Source of the DNA: Myxococcales bacterium UBA1660
GTDB taxonomy: Bacteria; Myxococcota_A; Polyangia; Polyangiales; Houyiibacteriaceae
Length of the DNA: 64,000 nucleotides
NCBI GenBank assembly: GCA_002320815.1
Contig: DCLA01000061.1
Coordinates: 1 to 64,000 of the forward strand
Reading direction: 5' to 3'
The position numbers and the translations under genes are program-made. The notes beneath the pieces are model-generated. The model made no database searches and was not told the DNA's origin. It saw nothing but the letters and a program-made list of their open reading frames with translations. Of this stretch, positions 32,713 through 42,258 are shown piece after piece (position 1 is the stretch's first letter; the number at the start of each line of letters is the position of its first letter).

Positions 32713-35700
32713 GCCTGGCCCGCTTCTGCGTGGAGCGCCCGGTGCTCACGTCGATGGTCACCCTGATCGTCCTGGTCGTGGGTGCGGTGTCCCTGGTGCA
32801 GCTCAAGACCGACATGCTCCCGCCGGTCGAGCTCCCCACGCTCACCGTCCGCACCAGCTACCCCGGCGCGAGCCCGGAGGTCGTGGAGCGCCTGGTCACC
32901 GAGGTCGTCGAAGAGATCGTCGCCACGGTGCCCGGGGTCGAAGAGATCACCAGCACCTCCTCGGAAGGCTCCAGCTCGGTGCGCATCCGCTTCAGCTGGG
33001 GCACGGACATCGACACCGCGGCCACCGACGTGCGCTCGAAGCTCGAGGACGAGCTCGGCGAGCTGCCCGAAGAGATCGAGCGGCCCCAGATCCGCAAGTT
33101 CGACGTCGCCAGCTTCCCCATCGTGATCATGGGCCTGAGCAGCCCGCTGGATCCGGTGGCGCTGACCACGTTGGTGGACGAGCAGGTGAAGCCACGGCTG
33201 AGCCGCGTCCCCGGCGTGGCCCAGGTGGATCCCTGGGGCGAGTACGAGCGGGAGATCCGCGTCGAGCTGGACCCGGACCGGCTCCGCGCCCATCGGATCC
33301 CTCTGGACGCGGTCCAGAGCGCCATCGGCAACGCCACCCTGGAGCTCCCCACCGGCAGCGTGGAGACCGGGGATCGCGAGATCGCCCTTCGCGCGCCCTC
33401 GCAGCTCACCGATCTGGACGAGCTGCGCGACACCGTGGTCGCCGAACGGGAGGGCGCGCTCATCCGGGTCCGGGACGTCGCCGAGGTGGTCGACTCCCAC
33501 GTGCGCCTCGAGCGAATGGCCCGGGTCAACGGCCAGCTCGGCCTCCGGCTCGCCCTGCGCAAGGAGTCCGACGCCAACACCGTCGAGGTGGCCGAGGCCA
33601 TCCTGGCGGAGATCGCCGCCATCGATCGGGACCTTCCCCACGTCACTGCGCTGGCGGTGACCAACCAGGGCGACTTCATCCAGCGCTCGATCGACAACGT
33701 CGCCAGTTCCATCGCCTACGGCGGCATCCTGGGCGTGCTGGTGCTCTTCTTCTTCCTGCGGAACCTGCGCAGCACCCTGATCATCGCGCTGGCCATCCCG
33801 GTCAGCTTCGTCGCCACCTTCGCGCTCATCTACCTGGCCGGGTTCACCCTGAACCTGATGACCCTGGGCGGCCTGGCGCTGGGGGTGGGCATGATGGTCG
33901 ACAACTCGATCGTCGTGCTCGACAACATCTTCCGGCGCCGGGAGGAGCTCACCGAGCCGCTGCGCACCTCGGCCATCGACGGCACCCGCGAGGTCAGCGC
34001 CGCGATCACCGCCAGCACGATCACCACCCTGGTCATCTTCGTGCCGCTCCTCTTCGTGCAGGGCGTCTCCGGGCAGCTCTTCCGCCAGCTCGCCTACGTG
34101 GTCGCCTTCTCGCTCTTCTGCTCGCTCCTGGTCTCCCTCTGCGTGGTCCCCATGCTCGCCTCGCGGCTCCTCGGCGACGAGGCCCGGGCCCACGGCGGCG
34201 GCCGCTTCGCCCAACGGATCGAGCGGGCCCTCGAGGGGCTCACCGAGCGCTACGGCCGCGCCCTCGGGCGGGGTCTGCAGCGACCGTGGTCGGTCGTGGG
34301 TCTGTGTCTCGCGTGCCTGGTCTGCAGCCTGGCGCTGGCGCCCACCCTGGGCACCGAGCTCTTCCCGCCCAGCGACGAGGGCGAGGTGCGCATCAGCGGC
34401 GAGATGCCGGTGGGCACCCGGCTCGAGGTCGTCGACGCCCAGACCCGCCAGCTCGAGGCGATGGTGCTGCCCCTGGTCCCCGAGACCACCGCCCACGTGA
34501 CCTCGGTGCGCACCAGCGGTCGCGGCGGAGGCCCCGGCTCCGGCGACATCACCCTCTCGCTCACCTCCGCCGCCGAGCGCGCGCGCTCCAACGAGGCCAT
34601 CGCCGACGCGGTGCGCACCGAGGTGGAGGAGGCCATCCCGGGCATGAAGGTCCGGGTGCGCGCCCCCCAGGGCCAGATGCTCCTCCAGCGACTCCTGGGC
34701 AGCAACGAGGGGCAGGGCCTGGACATCGAGCTCTACGGTCCGGATCTGGACGAGCTGGACCGGCTGGCCACCCGCGTGGTCGACGCGGTGTCCGCCGTCG
34801 CCGGCGTCACCGACGTGGAGCGCAGCGTGCAGGAGCCCTCCCCGCTCATCGACCTGCGCACGGACCGCGACGCCGCGGCCGACGTCGGCCTGGACACCGC
34901 CGCCGTCGCGCGCGCCATCGAGATCGCCGTCGCCGGTCGCCGCGCCGGCGAGTTCCGGGTGGGCGCCAGCTCGCACCGCATCCTGGTGCAGCTCGCCGAC
35001 GCGCCCCACCGGACCCTGGACGACATCCTGGACCTGGCCATCGCCACCCCCAGCGGCGCGATGGTGCCGCTGTCCGCGGTGACCCGCCGCCGCACCGCCA
35101 CCGGGCCCCAGGAGATCCAGCGCCGGGACCAGCGACGCCTGGTCACGGTGCAGCCCTACGTCGAAGGGCGGCCGGTGGGCAGCGTGGCCGAGGAGCTGGT
35201 CGAGGTCCTCGCCGAGCTCCCGCGACCCGAGGGCTACGAGATCCGCGTGGCCGGGACCTACGAAGAACAGCAGAAGGCCTCCCGGGACCTCTTCCTCGCG
35301 CTGCTCCTGGCCATCGCGCTGGTCTACATGGTCCTCGCCGCGCAGTACGAGTCCCTCCGGGATCCCTGGGTGGTCATGCTCTCGGTCCCCATGGCCGCCA
35401 CCGGGGTGTTGGTCGCGCTGGCGCTCACCGGGACTACCCTCAACGTCCAGAGCTACATCGGCTGCATCGTGCTGGGCGGCATCGTGGTGAACAACGCCGT
35501 GCTCCTGGTCGACCAGGCGTCCCAGCTCCGCGCCGAGGGCACCCCGCTCCGCGCCGCGCTCCTCGAGGCGGGCCGTCGCCGGCTGCGGCCCATCCTGATG
35601 ACCAGCGCCACCACCGCGCTGGCGCTGATCCCCCTGGCCCTGGGCCTCGGGGAGGGCGCCGAAGCCCAGGCTCCCCTCGCGCGCGCCGTCCTCGGAGGTC

Positions 35701-35789
35701 TGGTGGCCTCCACCAGCTTCACCCTCCTGCTGGTCCCCGCGGCCTACCTGCTGATGCACCGCCGTGACCGCTCGGAGACCCACCCGTGA
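32709..35789 (+). CDS. RND-family efflux transporter, inner-membrane pump (HAE1-like)
   Basis: 1026 residues with the two-fold RND layout: TM1 near the N-terminus (MVTLIVLVVGAVSL), a large periplasmic domain (about 35-330), six helices, a second periplasmic domain and six more helices ending near YLLMHRRD. The TM4 motif GMMVDNSIVVLDN carries the proton-relay aspartate; the second Asp of AcrB is replaced by Asn, as in many HAE1-type pumps. The IGCIVLGGIVVNNAVLLVDQ segment is the matching TM10 region. Drives proton-coupled export of hydrophobic compounds with the adaptor and outer-membrane factor. The GTG start overlaps the adaptor stop (GTGA), and the stop overlaps the next GTG, implying translational coupling. 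Confidence 0.94.
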   Translation: MSLARFCVERPVLTSMVTLIVLVVGAVSLVQLKTDMLPPVELPTLTVRTSYPGASPEVVERLVTEVVEEIVATVPGVEEITSTSSEGSSSVRIRFSWGTDIDTAATDVRSKLEDELGELPEEIERPQIRKFDVASFPIVIMGLSSPLDPVALTTLVDEQVKPRLSRVPGVAQVDPWGEYEREIRVELDPDRLRAHRIPLDAVQSAIGNATLELPTGSVETGDREIALRAPSQLTDLDELRDTVVAEREGALIRVRDVAEVVDSHVRLERMARVNGQLGLRLALRKESDANTVEVAEAILAEIAAIDRDLPHVTALAVTNQGDFIQRSIDNVASSIAYGGILGVLVLFFFLRNLRSTLIIALAIPVSFVATFALIYLAGFTLNLMTLGGLALGVGMMVDNSIVVLDNIFRRREELTEPLRTSAIDGTREVSAAITASTITTLVIFVPLLFVQGVSGQLFRQLAYVVAFSLFCSLLVSLCVVPMLASRLLGDEARAHGGGRFAQRIERALEGLTERYGRALGRGLQRPWSVVGLCLACLVCSLALAPTLGTELFPPSDEGEVRISGEMPVGTRLEVVDAQTRQLEAMVLPLVPETTAHVTSVRTSGRGGGPGSGDITLSLTSAAERARSNEAIADAVRTEVEEAIPGMKVRVRAPQGQMLLQRLLGSNEGQGLDIELYGPDLDELDRLATRVVDAVSAVAGVTDVERSVQEPSPLIDLRTDRDAAADVGLDTAAVARAIEIAVAGRRAGEFRVGASSHRILVQLADAPHRTLDDILDLAIATPSGAMVPLSAVTRRRTATGPQEIQRRDQRRLVTVQPYVEGRPVGSVAEELVEVLAELPRPEGYEIRVAGTYEEQQKASRDLFLALLLAIALVYMVLAAQYESLRDPWVVMLSVPMAATGVLVALALTGTTLNVQSYIGCIVLGGIVVNNAVLLVDQASQLRAEGTPLRAALLEAGRRRLRPILMTSATTALALIPLALGLGEGAEAQAPLARAVLGGLVASTSFTLLLVPAAYLLMHRRDRSETHP

Positions 35790-37312
35790 TCCGCTGGGCG
35801 ACCCTGCTCCTGCTCGGAGGGTGCGCGGCGACATCGGTCGCCGGCGAGCGCTACGCCACCGTCAACGGCCGCGCCCTCCGCGAGCCCGAGGCCGCCGCGC
35901 CCCTACGCACCGGCGAACACGCGCTCTCCTTGGAGGAGGCCACCGTCTGGGCTCTGGAGCGCAGCCCGGACCTCGCCGTGCAGCGGCTCGAGCCCGCGGC
36001 CGTCGAAGCCTTCGAGGCCATCGAGCGCGCCGAGTTCGGGGCCACCGTCTTCGCCGACGGGCAGTACCGCCGCGAGGTCGCGGTGCAGACCAACCGCGCC
36101 ACCATGGAGCAGTTCTCCGTCGAAGGCACCAACACCCAGGCGACCGCGGGCGTGCGCCAGCGGATCCCCACCGGCACCACCCTGGAGACCACCCTCGGGT
36201 ACCAGCGCGACGAGTCCAACCGCTCGCCCGAACAGCAGGAGCTGCGGGTGGGCCTCACCGTCACCCAGTCCCTCCTGGAGGGCGTGCGGCCCGAGGTGAA
36301 CCTGGCCCGGGTCCGCCAGGCCGAGCTGGAGACCCGCGCTACCCGCATGCAGCTCCAGGCCTTCGTGTTGGCGCTCCTGCGCGACCTGGAGGTGGCCTAC
36401 TGGGAGCTGGCCCTCGCCGAGCGGCGCATCGCCATCGTCGAGGGGAGCCTGGCCCTCGCCGAGCGCGAGGCGGAGATCGTGGCCGCCCGCGTCGAGGTGG
36501 GCGAACTGGCGCCGGCCGATCAGCCGGTGGTCCAGGCGCAGGTCGCGCTGCGGCGTCAGGAGCTCATCGACGCCCGCGCGGAGGCCGAGTCGGCGCGCCT
36601 GCGGGTCTCGCGCATCCTGGGCCTCGACGCGGGGAGCTCCTCGGTGGCGCTCACCGACGCGGTGGCCATCGAGCCGGTGGCGGTGACCGGGGCGGACGAC
36701 CACCGCGCGCTGGCCCTGCGGCTCCGGCCCGACATCCGCGAGGCGCAGCTGCGGCTGGAGCAGCGGCGCCTCGAGACCGTGGTCACCGCCAACGGCCTGC
36801 TCCCGCGGCTGGACGTCTTCGTGCAGCTGGTGAAGACCGGCTTCGGTTCGTCCTTCGCCGAAGCGGTCGGCAACCTGGACGAGCGCACCCACGAGATGGT
36901 CATCGGCCTCAGCTTCGAGCAGCTCCTGGGCAACGCCGCCGCCGAGGCCCTGGACCAGCAGGCGGCCCTCCGCCGCGAGCAGGCGGAGCGCGCCGTGCGC
37001 AATCTCGAGACCCTGGCCCAGCTCGACGTCGACCTGGCCCTGGTGGAGCTCGAGCGCGCACGACAGCAGATCGACGCCTCGCGGGTCCGCGCGGAGCTGC
37101 AGCAGCGGGTGGTCGAGGCCGAGCGGGCTCGCCTGGAGGTCGGCGACGGCACCGCGCTCCTCCTGGCCCAGGCGGACAACGCGCTACTCCAAGCCCGCAT
37201 CGCCGAGGTCGAGGCCCAGACGGCGTACCGCATCGCGCTCGTCCGTCTCTACGCCGCCGAGGGCAGCCTCCTCGAACGGCGCGGCGTCCAGCTCGGCGCC
37301 GACGCGGACTGA
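35786..37312 (+). CDS. TolC-like outer-membrane efflux lipoprotein
   Basis: 508 residues. A very short signal with lipobox LLLLGGC (Cys13) is followed by two repeats of the outer-membrane efflux protein fold: long helices rich in Ala, Glu, Arg and Leu (for example LALAEREAEIVAARVEVGEL and its counterpart RAELQQRVVEAERARLEVGD), with beta strands between (FADGQYRREVAVQTN, LETTLGYQRDESN). The VGELAPADQ and VGDGTALLLAQ sequences are the paired conserved turns of the family. It forms the trimeric exit duct for the upstream pump. The GTG start overlaps the pump stop. Its 3' end lies 16 bases from the opposing lipoprotein gene. Confidence 0.92.
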   Translation: MIRWATLLLLGGCAATSVAGERYATVNGRALREPEAAAPLRTGEHALSLEEATVWALERSPDLAVQRLEPAAVEAFEAIERAEFGATVFADGQYRREVAVQTNRATMEQFSVEGTNTQATAGVRQRIPTGTTLETTLGYQRDESNRSPEQQELRVGLTVTQSLLEGVRPEVNLARVRQAELETRATRMQLQAFVLALLRDLEVAYWELALAERRIAIVEGSLALAEREAEIVAARVEVGELAPADQPVVQAQVALRRQELIDARAEAESARLRVSRILGLDAGSSSVALTDAVAIEPVAVTGADDHRALALRLRPDIREAQLRLEQRRLETVVTANGLLPRLDVFVQLVKTGFGSSFAEAVGNLDERTHEMVIGLSFEQLLGNAAAEALDQQAALRREQAERAVRNLETLAQLDVDLALVELERARQQIDASRVRAELQQRVVEAERARLEVGDGTALLLAQADNALLQARIAEVEAQTAYRIALVRLYAAEGSLLERRGVQLGADAD

Positions 37313-37328
37313 GCGTGCCGGCCGGCCC

Positions 37329-38486
37329 TCACTCGCAGACGGAGACCGGGACCTCGCCGACCGCTGTCCCGCGGATGGGGTGGCCGTTCAGCGCGGCGCT
37401 GCCGCCGGTCTCGGTCCAGACCAGGCCGTCGGTGCTCCGGTAGAGATGAGAGTCACCGTAGTAGCCGCCCCAGCGGCTGACCACGCCGAGCAGCGTCCCG
37501 TCCTCGGCGCGGAGCACGCGACCGATGCCGCCGCCCCCCTCGCTCGCGTCCTCTTCCCAGCTCGTGCCATCCACGCTGCGGAAGCGCTTCCCCGCGCCCC
37601 AGCCCCAGAGCTCGGTGCCGGTCCACACGATGGAGCTGGAGAGCCCCTCGGGCAGCGGCGCAGCGGTCCAGGTGTGGCCCCCGTCGGTGGAGCGGCACGC
37701 GGCCGAATCCCCCGAGTCGTACACGAAGAGGACCGCGTCGCTCGCTGCGACCGCCAGGCCCCCTTCGACGGTGCAGTCCACCGAATCCGCCTGCCAGAAG
37801 GTCGCCCCGTCGTCATCGCTGAACCAGAAGTCCTGCACCAGATCTCGCTGCATCACGAAGACGCCATCGCCGACCGGGGCGAAGAACGCGCCCCGGGACG
37901 GGCCGTAGTAGAGGTTCTCCGGGACCGGCTCCCAGGTCTCGCCGCCGTCGCGGGAGACCGCCGGCCGGCCCGCGTTGGCGACGAAGACGTCGTTGCCGAA
38001 GGCGACGCCGTTGTAGGTCACGCCCGGAGACACCTGGGTCCAGTCGTTGGCCCCATCCGAGACCCAGAGCCCGCCCTGGTCCGGCTCGATGGCGCCCCAG
38101 CCGGAGGTGGTCACGAAGCGCCCGGCCCCGTACGCCGCGCCGTTGTTCGAGGTGGGGTGGTGGTCACAATCGGGGCCTTCGCCCCCGGCCATGTTCCAGC
38201 AGCGCACGTCGTCGTCCGCCGAGACGTCGTAGACGAAGGTCTCGCCGTCGTCGCAGGTGAGCATCCGGCGCTGCATGTGGCCGGTGAACACGAAGGCCCG
38301 GGTGGTGGCCGGCTCGACGAAGGCGTCGACCTCCCCGGCATCCGCGCCGCCGTCGGGGACCGCGGCGTCGTCGGCGACGGCCAGGTCCGGGGTCGCGGCG
38401 TCGGTGGGGGTGGGCTCGGGGCCGTCGTCGTCGCCGCAGGCGGTGAGGGAGAGGACGAGAGCCAGGAAGGTGGAGAAGCGCGCCAT
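37329..38486 (-). CDS. BNR/sialidase-like beta-propeller lipoprotein
   Basis: 385 residues. The lipobox is LSLTAC (Cys17), then an acidic linker of about 45 residues. The mature domain contains repeated propeller blades with Asp-box-like motifs S-x-D-G-G-x-T-W (VSRDGGETWEP, FSDDDGATFWQ, RSTDGGHTWTA, RSVDGTSWEE, RSTDGLVWTE). Such Asp boxes stabilise blades in sialidases, Ycf48-type and sortilin-like propellers; no sialidase catalytic arginines are evident, so binding rather than catalysis is more likely. Several cysteines (DDDVRCWN, CDHHP) may form disulfides. It is convergent with the TolC-like gene. No clear ribosome-binding site is visible. Confidence 0.82.
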   Translation of the reverse strand: MARFSTFLALVLSLTACGDDDGPEPTPTDAATPDLAVADDAAVPDGGADAGEVDAFVEPATTRAFVFTGHMQRRMLTCDDGETFVYDVSADDDVRCWNMAGGEGPDCDHHPTSNNGAAYGAGRFVTTSGWGAIEPDQGGLWVSDGANDWTQVSPGVTYNGVAFGNDVFVANAGRPAVSRDGGETWEPVPENLYYGPSRGAFFAPVGDGVFVMQRDLVQDFWFSDDDGATFWQADSVDCTVEGGLAVAASDAVLFVYDSGDSAACRSTDGGHTWTAAPLPEGLSSSIVWTGTELWGWGAGKRFRSVDGTSWEEDASEGGGGIGRVLRAEDGTLLGVVSRWGGYYGDSHLYRSTDGLVWTETGGSAALNGHPIRGTAVGEVPVSVCE

Positions 38487-38620
38487 GAGCCCCGAGCTTT
38501 CGCCCGCCCCCCGCGCCCCGTCAACGTCGCGGAGGACCCGTCGAGAGCACGATCACGGCCCCGGGAGAAACCCTGAGCCGGTTCCCCTCCCTCGCGCCTC
38601 CTACCCGACCCGCGCCGAGC

Positions 38621-38938
38621 TCAGTGCAGGGTCCGGGGGCCGTCGCCCTCCGGCGCGTTCGTCGGGCGCTCCGGTTCGCGCGGAAGGGCGCGGCGGCCCT
38701 TGGAGCGCGGTCGGAGACGTCCCGCGAGCAACGGGACGATCGACCATGCCCGAGCCCCGTCCAGGCCCCCGAAGGGCAGAAGATTGAGCACGAGCAAGAG
38801 GGGGTTCAACCACACCCCTGCGAGTAAGAGCTGATTGACGAAGGCCGGAGCCGCGTCGGCCAACGACCTCCCGAAAGAGACCATGAGGAGACACGGGCCG
38901 AACACCGCGAGTTGCGCCAGGACTCCACCCCAGACCCC
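38621..38938 (-). pseudogene. Remnant of a membrane-embedded M50-like (site-2 type) peptidase
   Basis: An open stretch of about 105 codons encodes two hydrophobic segments: LAQLAVFGPCLLMV, and a stretch starting at FVNQLLLAG and leading to NPLLLVLNLLPFGGLDGARAW. The latter closely resembles the LNLLPxPPLDGGR third metal-ligand motif of site-2 proteases. The N-terminal part with HExxH is missing: no in-frame match exists upstream, where the strand is occupied by the promoter and start of the 39059 gene. The first ATG in frame (38884) would leave only 87 residues. I read this as the 3' remnant of a disrupted gene; alternatively it is a small membrane protein. It lies in a roughly 570-base stretch otherwise without genes. 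Confidence 0.5.
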
Positions 38939-39058
38939 TTCCCCTTCATCGGCCGCCGACGTCACGCCATCCCTCGGATGGTGGCGACGACTCGCCCATT
39001 CCTTCCCTCCGCGTCGGGCGGGTCTGGAAAAGGGCGCGCTCCGCGGCGACCATGGCGC

Positions 39059-40639
39059 ATGCGGACCCTTCTCCTCGGGATACTCGTCGTCACGGCGGCC
39101 TGTGGCGAGGAGCGCGAGTTCCAGCCCTGCCCGAGCGAGGGCGAGCCCGCGGTCGGGCACCTCTTGCCGCCGATCTTCGCCGATGAGCTCGACCTCCTCC
39201 TCGTGGTGAACGACACCGAGACCATGGAAGCCGAGCATGGATCGCTCGGGTCGCAGGTCCCGGCGCTCGTGGATCGGGTCCTGCACCCCGCGATGACGCG
39301 CGGGTTCCAATCGGTCCGGGTCGGCGTCCTCACCACCGACCTCGGCACCGGCCCGGGCGGCCTCTGCCCGGGCTCCGGGGACGACGCCCAGCTGGTCGAC
39401 GGCTCCACCCACGTCTCTGGCCCCTGCAGGGCCACCGGGGGGCCTCCCTGGCTCGAGTTCACCGCCGACGTCGACCCGTCCGAAGCCGAGAGGGACCTCG
39501 CGTGCCGCCTCTCCGACCTCGGCACCGAGGGCTGCCCCTTCGAGCAACCACTGGAAGCGCTACTCGAAGGCCTCACCCCCAGCACCTCGGCCTTGCGCTT
39601 CGCCGGGGGCCAGGTGGGCCATGGCGACGGGGTCAACGCTGGGTTCCTCCGGCCACACTCCACCCTGGCCATCCTGCTGGTGACCGATGGCGACGACTGC
39701 TCCGCCGCCGACCTGAGGCTCTACGACCCGAGCGACTCCGGGTTCACCCCCGACCTCGACCTGCGTTGCCTCCAGCACCCCGAGGCGTTGCACCCGGTGG
39801 AGCGCTACGTCGAGGGCCTCCTCGCTCTGCGCGGGGAACGCCCCCTGATCTTCGCCGTCGCCAGCGGCGTCCCGCCGGAGCTCGCGGGCGAGACCGGTCC
39901 CGAGTTCGTCCGAGCGCTCCTCGCGGACCCGGCGCTGCAGGCGGAGGTCGACCCGGAGACGATGAGCCCCCGGCCGAGCTGCATCAGCGGCGACGGGACT
40001 CTGGGCCACCCGCCCCGGCGTCTGCTCGAGGTCGCGGCCGCGTTGGGCGACGCCAGCGCGGAGATCCGGGTGCATTCCACCTGCGCCGAGGAGGGCTTGG
40101 CACCGGCGGTCGACGCCGTGGCGGACGCTTCCGTGACCGCCGGGGCCGGTACCTCGGTCCGCTGTCTGCCCGGGGAGTTCCTGAGCGCCCGAGACTGCGT
40201 CCTGCTGGAGTCGGATCCCGACTGCGCGTCACGCCCGGGTCGCACCCGGCGCGACGGGACCACGTGCGCCATCGAGCCCGCCGAGGTCGGTTCTCCTGGC
40301 TTCTCCGTCGAGGCGGCCCCGGTATGCCCGGTCCGGACCCTCGCCCTGGGCCACGAGCCTGGACCCGGCCCGTTCGCGCGGGTGACCTTCACCCCCGGCG
40401 CGGAGCCGGACCCCCGCTCGTCACTCCGGTACGAGTGTGGCTGGGTCGCCGACGTAGGCGCGCTCTGCGATGGCGCACCCGACTCGTGCGCGGGCGGCGC
40501 CGAGCCGCTGGCTTGCGACCCTTTCAGCGACACCTGTCAGCACGTCTGCGATGTCGACGACGACTGTCCCCTCGTGGCCCGCTGCGTCAGCTCCGGGGAA
40601 GAGGGGCTCCGCTTCTGCCACGTCGATGGCTGTCCCTGA
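39059..40639 (+). CDS. VWA-like lipoprotein, first of a tandem pair
   Basis: 526 residues. The signal peptide ends in VTAAC (Cys15), followed by GEEREFQPCP, which is nearly identical to the downstream paralogue. A von Willebrand A-like fold follows: the first strand LDLLLVVNDTETM is where the metal-site motif DxSxS should be, but here Ser is replaced (NDTETM), so metal binding may be lost. Later strands VRVGVLTTDLG and AILLVTDGDDCS fit the fold. The C-terminus is Cys-rich and ends with a block nearly identical to the paralogue (CDGAPDSCAGG, CDPFSDTCQH). Probably a surface-exposed binding protein. The ATG at 39059 is the only start giving a signal peptide. Confidence 0.83.
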   Translation: MRTLLLGILVVTAACGEEREFQPCPSEGEPAVGHLLPPIFADELDLLLVVNDTETMEAEHGSLGSQVPALVDRVLHPAMTRGFQSVRVGVLTTDLGTGPGGLCPGSGDDAQLVDGSTHVSGPCRATGGPPWLEFTADVDPSEAERDLACRLSDLGTEGCPFEQPLEALLEGLTPSTSALRFAGGQVGHGDGVNAGFLRPHSTLAILLVTDGDDCSAADLRLYDPSDSGFTPDLDLRCLQHPEALHPVERYVEGLLALRGERPLIFAVASGVPPELAGETGPEFVRALLADPALQAEVDPETMSPRPSCISGDGTLGHPPRRLLEVAAALGDASAEIRVHSTCAEEGLAPAVDAVADASVTAGAGTSVRCLPGEFLSARDCVLLESDPDCASRPGRTRRDGTTCAIEPAEVGSPGFSVEAAPVCPVRTLALGHEPGPGPFARVTFTPGAEPDPRSSLRYECGWVADVGALCDGAPDSCAGGAEPLACDPFSDTCQHVCDVDDDCPLVARCVSSGEEGLRFCHVDGCP

Positions 40640-40691
40640 CCCCGGCACCCGGCGAGCGGAAGAGCGCGCCCGGAGCGGCGACTCTCGATGC

Positions 40692-42236
40692 GTGCAGACC
40701 CGTCCACTCCTGCTCGCGCTCGCGGCGCTCGTGGCGCTCGCGTTCCCGGGCTGCGGCGAGGAGCGCGAGTTCACCCCCTGCCCCATCGGCGACCACGACC
40801 CCGTCCCGGACCGAGTTCCGCAACCCGAGTTCACCGAGGCGCTCGACCTGGTCTTCGTGGTGGACGACTCGGGCACCATGGAAGCGGAGCAAGCGAGGCT
40901 CGCCGCCGTGCTTCCGGCGATGGTCGAGCGCCTCCTGCCGGCGGTGGCCCCCACCCGCCGGGGCTTCCGCTCCCTCCGTCTGGGAGTGCTCACCACCGAC
41001 CTGGGCGCACCCGGCGCCTGTCCGAATGGGCAAGGCGACGACGCGCTGCTGCAACCCTCCGACGCCCCGGGGTGCGACCTCGCCCTGCCCTGGGCCGAGT
41101 TCTGGTCCGGCGAACTCCCGGAGCGACCGCAGTGCCTCCTCGAAGGCCTCGGCACCGGGGGTTGCGGCTTCGTCCAGCCGCTGGAGGCTCTCCTGAAGGG
41201 CCTGACCCCGAGCACTTCCGACCTGCGCTTCGGCGGCTGGACCACCGGCCACGGCGACGGCCCGAACGCCGGCTTCCTGCGCCGCGACGCCACCTGGGGG
41301 GTTGTCATCCTCACGGATGGCGACGACTGCTCCGCGGCGGACCCGGGCCTCTACGACGTCGCCAGCCGGGAGTACACGGCAACCATCGACCGAAGGTGCA
41401 CGGACCACCCGGAGGCCCTCCATCCCATTCGGCGCTTCGTCGATGGCCTGCGCGCCCTGCGGGGTGAAGGACCCCTCGTGGTCTCGGTGATCGGGGGCGT
41501 CCCCCCTGCGTTGGTCGGCGACCAGACCCCCGCGGGGCTCCGCGCGCTGCTCGACTCGCCCGCGATGCAGGTGGTTCCGGGCACCGACCGGCGCGCGGCG
41601 TGCTCCACCCCCGACGGTGATGACGCCTTCCCGGCACGTCGGCTGGTCGAGTTCGCGGCGGCGCTCGGAGACGGCGGCGGGAGCACCGAGGTCCACTCGA
41701 TCTGCGAAGAGGACTTCGGCCCTGCCTTGGACTCGCTGGCCAGCGCCGCCTTGGCCGCCGGGGCCGCGGCTCCCCTACGCTGCATCTGGCGCTCCGACGC
41801 CTGGTTGAACGCGCGAGACTGCGTGATCTTCGAAGAGGCACCGGGCTGTGCGTCTCGGCCGGGCCGCACGCCGGTCGACGCGGACGAGTGCTCGATCGGA
41901 CCTGCCGACGCCACGACGCCGGGCTTCTCGATCGTCGACGATCCCGGCTGCGATTGGTCGGGCCCGGCGATCGTCTTCACCGCCGGCGCGGACCCCGAGC
42001 CCGCCGATCCCCTCTTCCTCCAGTGCGGCTGGGTCCCGTCCGTCGGCGCGCCCTGTGATGGCGCGCCCGACTCGTGCGCGGGCGGCGTCGAGCCGCTGGC
42101 CTGCGACCCGTTCAGCGACACCTGTCAGCACCGCTGCGACGTCGACGACGACTGCGACGATGGCGAGCGCTGCGCGGCCGCCGGCGAGCCGGGCCTCCGC
42201 TTCTGCGAGCGCCGCGACGGCGTGTGCCCCCTCTGA
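40692..42236 (+). CDS. VWA-like lipoprotein, second of a tandem pair
   Basis: 514 residues, colinear with the preceding gene product throughout. The GTG start gives a signal peptide with lipobox LAFPGC and then GEEREFTPCP. The metal-ion-dependent adhesion motif is intact here (VVDDSGTM), followed by LRLGVLTTDLG, VVILTDGDDCS and the same arrangement of cysteines; the C-terminal block CDGAPDSCAGG...CDPFSDTCQH is almost unchanged. The pair therefore arose by tandem duplication, with the downstream copy keeping the metal site. The 52-base gap contains no promoter or terminator I can see, so the two are probably co-transcribed. No function beyond adhesion or ligand binding can be proposed. Confidence 0.85.
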   Translation: MQTRPLLLALAALVALAFPGCGEEREFTPCPIGDHDPVPDRVPQPEFTEALDLVFVVDDSGTMEAEQARLAAVLPAMVERLLPAVAPTRRGFRSLRLGVLTTDLGAPGACPNGQGDDALLQPSDAPGCDLALPWAEFWSGELPERPQCLLEGLGTGGCGFVQPLEALLKGLTPSTSDLRFGGWTTGHGDGPNAGFLRRDATWGVVILTDGDDCSAADPGLYDVASREYTATIDRRCTDHPEALHPIRRFVDGLRALRGEGPLVVSVIGGVPPALVGDQTPAGLRALLDSPAMQVVPGTDRRAACSTPDGDDAFPARRLVEFAAALGDGGGSTEVHSICEEDFGPALDSLASAALAAGAAAPLRCIWRSDAWLNARDCVIFEEAPGCASRPGRTPVDADECSIGPADATTPGFSIVDDPGCDWSGPAIVFTAGADPEPADPLFLQCGWVPSVGAPCDGAPDSCAGGVEPLACDPFSDTCQHRCDVDDDCDDGERCAAAGEPGLRFCERRDGVCPL

Positions 42237-42258
42237 CGCGAAGGGAACCGGAGCGGCG

